Of a DNA stretch of 42,397 nt, positions 41,149 through 42,397 are shown one piece after another; the first letter of the stretch is position 1; each line of letters starts with the position of its first letter. Under the pieces are notes generated by a model. The model saw nothing but the letters and a program-made list of their open reading frames with translations. It was not told the origin of the DNA and did no database searches. Position numbers and translations under genes: made by a program. The stretch spans positions 1 to 42,397 of the forward strand of contig CADCVI010000073.1 of NCBI GenBank assembly GCA_902806105.1. The letters are read 5' to 3'. This DNA is from an uncultured Rubrobacteraceae bacterium. Its GTDB lineage: Bacteria > Actinomycetota > Rubrobacteria > Rubrobacterales > Rubrobacteraceae.

Positions 41149-41861
41149 CCGAATCCAAAAAGCGCATCGCGCTCAAACCACACATGAAGCAGATCCGGGA
41201 GTGGGTAGACGCGGGGAAGACCGACGATTGGATCGCTGACGCCCTGGGGACCAGCGCATCCAGCGTGCAGTCGTTCCGTTCCCGCAACGACATATACCGC
41301 CGCGACCGGGGCCCCCGGGAACCCGCGAGCGTCTTCGAGGGCGTCCTCGACCACGGCGAGCGCGACGGGTGGGGCCTGTGGCTCGACCCGGCCATCGCGG
41401 ACGACCCGATCTGGCGAGAGTTCTGGTCCGGCGTCGATTCGGTTGTCGTCAAGGTCGCAGAAGACTCTATTGTCCTCGAAGTCGCCGCCGGTGCCGGGCG
41501 CGTAGAGGAGAGAAACGGCTCCGCGCCGTCCTCCAACCCTACTTTCTCCCTCGGGGACGCCACGGATGCTCCCGTCGAGCCCGCCCTCACGGCAGCCGAA
41601 GAGCCAGCGGCGGCGGAGACTGCGGAGGTCCCCGAACCTGCGGCCGAGCCTGACGCGGGCCGCGAGCGGGGCAGGGTGAAGTGGTTCGACGCCGAGAAGG
41701 GCTACGGTTTCCTGGTTCGCCCGACCGGTGAGGACCTCTTCGTCCATCACTCGGAGGTCGAGGGGGACGCGTCGGATCTCGGCCCCGGTGGCGAGGTCGA
41801 GTACGTGGTGGGCCGCAACGACCGTGGCCCGAATGCCCGCGCCGTGCGCCTGATGGAGTAG
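41145..41861 (+). CDS. HTH-linker-cold-shock-domain fusion protein
   Basis: A 238-residue protein with three parts. Residues 1-55 look like a helix-turn-helix (KQIREWVDAGKTDDWIADAL, SASSVQSFRSRNDIYRR). Residues 60-170 are a linker with an Ala/Glu/Pro-rich half. Residues 174-238 are a complete cold-shock domain with RNP1 KGYGFL (185-190) and RNP2 LFVHHS (198-203). CSDs bind single-stranded RNA or DNA and are usually free-standing at 65-70 residues; here one is joined to a predicted DNA-binding head. ATG 41145 follows AAGGAG and GGGAG. A strong palindromic terminator lies downstream. Confidence 0.83.
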   Translation: MTESKKRIALKPHMKQIREWVDAGKTDDWIADALGTSASSVQSFRSRNDIYRRDRGPREPASVFEGVLDHGERDGWGLWLDPAIADDPIWREFWSGVDSVVVKVAEDSIVLEVAAGAGRVEERNGSAPSSNPTFSLGDATDAPVEPALTAAEEPAAAETAEVPEPAAEPDAGRERGRVKWFDAEKGYGFLVRPTGEDLFVHHSEVEGDASDLGPGGEVEYVVGRNDRGPNARAVRLME

Positions 41862-41885
41862 GCGGCGGGATCTTCTTTCCTGCTG

Positions 41886-41923
41886 GAGGGGCCCCGGGAC
41901 CGCTAGCGGTCCCGGGGCCCCTC
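41886..41923. terminator. 38-bp perfect palindrome, bidirectional terminator
   Basis: The whole stretch is a perfect palindrome centred at 41904/41905, giving an 18-bp GC-rich stem. TCTGTTGGGTCTTGTCTC follows on the plus strand. It sits between convergent genes ending at 41861 and 41955. Confidence 0.85.
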
Positions 41924-41954
41924 TCTGTTGGGTCTTGTCTCGAAGTCCTCGTGC

Positions 41955-42397
41955 TTACGAGGAGAGATGATCCGTGGCGGCGAGCTCCAGGAGCTCGGGC
42001 GGTGTCCCATCCTTGCTCCACATGAGGCGGGTGATGGAGGCATTCGGGGCGCGCTCGCTGCCCGGGAGGATCTCCTCACCGAAGAGGTCGCGCAGGAAGG
42101 CGCGCATCACGCCGCCGTGGGAGACGATCAGGAGCCGCTCGTTCGGTCCGTGCCCGGCCCTGGCGGAGGAGAGTGCCTCGACGAAGCGGGACAATATGTC
42201 CTCGTCCGTCTCGGCCCCGGCAAGGGACCAGCGCTCCTCCTCCGCCAGCGCGAGAAACTTCTCGGCGAACCCCGGGTCTCGCGCTTCCTGCTCCTCCCAC
42301 GTCAGTCCTTCCAGGACGCCGCCGTGACGCTCCATTAGACCTCTGAGGGGTACGATCTCCCCCTCGAACGCCGCCTCCCGCGCCACCGTAGTGGCGG
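41955..42397 (-). CDS. Histidine phosphatase (phosphoglycerate mutase-like), 5' end outside window
   Basis: The gene runs off the window edge, so the N-terminal RHG motif is not visible; the frame stays open to the last base. The visible part shows LRGLMERHGGVLEGLTWEEQ and the second catalytic His in LLIVSHGGVMRAFLRDLFG. This fits the small two-histidine phosphatase superfamily (GpmB/CobC type) that removes phosphate from small molecules. The GTG at 42386 is internal, not the true start. The substrate cannot be named. It is convergent with the cold-shock fusion. Confidence 0.87.
   Translation of the reverse strand, partial: ATTVAREAAFEGEIVPLRGLMERHGGVLEGLTWEEQEARDPGFAEKFLALAEEERWSLAGAETDEDILSRFVEALSSARAGHGPNERLLIVSHGGVMRAFLRDLFGEEILPGSERAPNASITRLMWSKDGTPPELLELAATDHLSS

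Noticed and set aside
39936..41750. 604-codon minus-strand frame
   Set aside because: It spans two well-supported plus-strand genes and their intergenic space and lacks any domain pattern.

Overview
The window is a GC-rich, densely coded bacterial chromosome segment. Most genes are on the plus strand, in short transcription units. The gene set (DUF4383 and DUF4173-type membrane proteins, MMPL transporter, HARE-HTH protein, Fsr-type exporter, two Fur proteins, SigA-like sigma factor) and the many start codons sitting 6-7 nt after a -10 hexamer point to an actinobacterium. A Rubrobacter-like lineage is my best guess; this is inference, not a database match. No tRNA, rRNA, CRISPR array, transposase, integrase or phage gene was found, so the region reads as core/accessory chromosome rather than a mobile island.

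Layout. 1-2.1 kb: tail of a family 2 glycosyltransferase and a PAS-GGDEF-EAL c-di-GMP enzyme. 2.1-6.2 kb: minus-strand Baeyer-Villiger-type monooxygenase and SDR, a frameshifted DUF427 remnant, and mreB. 6.4-9.4 kb: NUDIX hydrolase, MFS exporter, an internally shortened DUF4173-like gene and a small unknown gene coupled to it. 9.5-13.7 kb: a DnaA-box cluster, then MIP18/SufT-like, YjbQ, NDH-2, pgsA and an unknown membrane protein. 14-17.4 kb: recQ, a PfpI/DJ-1 protein and a small membrane protein. 17.8-20.7 kb: minus-strand DinG-type helicase and YgjP-type metalloprotease. 20.7-25.8 kb: cupin, a 655-residue coiled-coil protein, fur and sppA. 26-31.6 kb: Fsr-like MFS, MMPL transporter, two small membrane proteins and a second fur. 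31.9-35.3 kb: an MBL-fold/PAP2 operon, a primary-type sigma factor and a divergent RsbRD-like/degenerate-GGDEF protein. 35.3-35.9 kb: a gene-poor stretch with decayed coding fragments. 35.9-42.4 kb: heme-degrading monooxygenase, a 45-residue membrane peptide gene, Crp/Fnr regulator, uppP, pheA with a long leader, a HARE-HTH gene with an apparent CTG start, an unknown acidic-tailed protein, an HTH-cold-shock fusion and the 3' part of a histidine phosphatase.

Functional themes. Envelope work: mreB, uppP, pgsA, PAP2, sppA, MMPL. Iron and redox: two Fur proteins, MIP18, NDH-2, heme monooxygenase, and a DtxR-like palindrome before pgsA. Signalling: c-di-GMP enzyme, degenerate GGDEF protein beside the sigma factor, Crp. 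DNA maintenance: RecQ and DinG. The least explained items are the HTH-CSD fusion with a possible upstream micro-ORF, the CTG-start HARE gene, the DnaA-box cluster away from any dnaA/dnaN, the pheA leader, and the coiled-coil gene downstream of fur.
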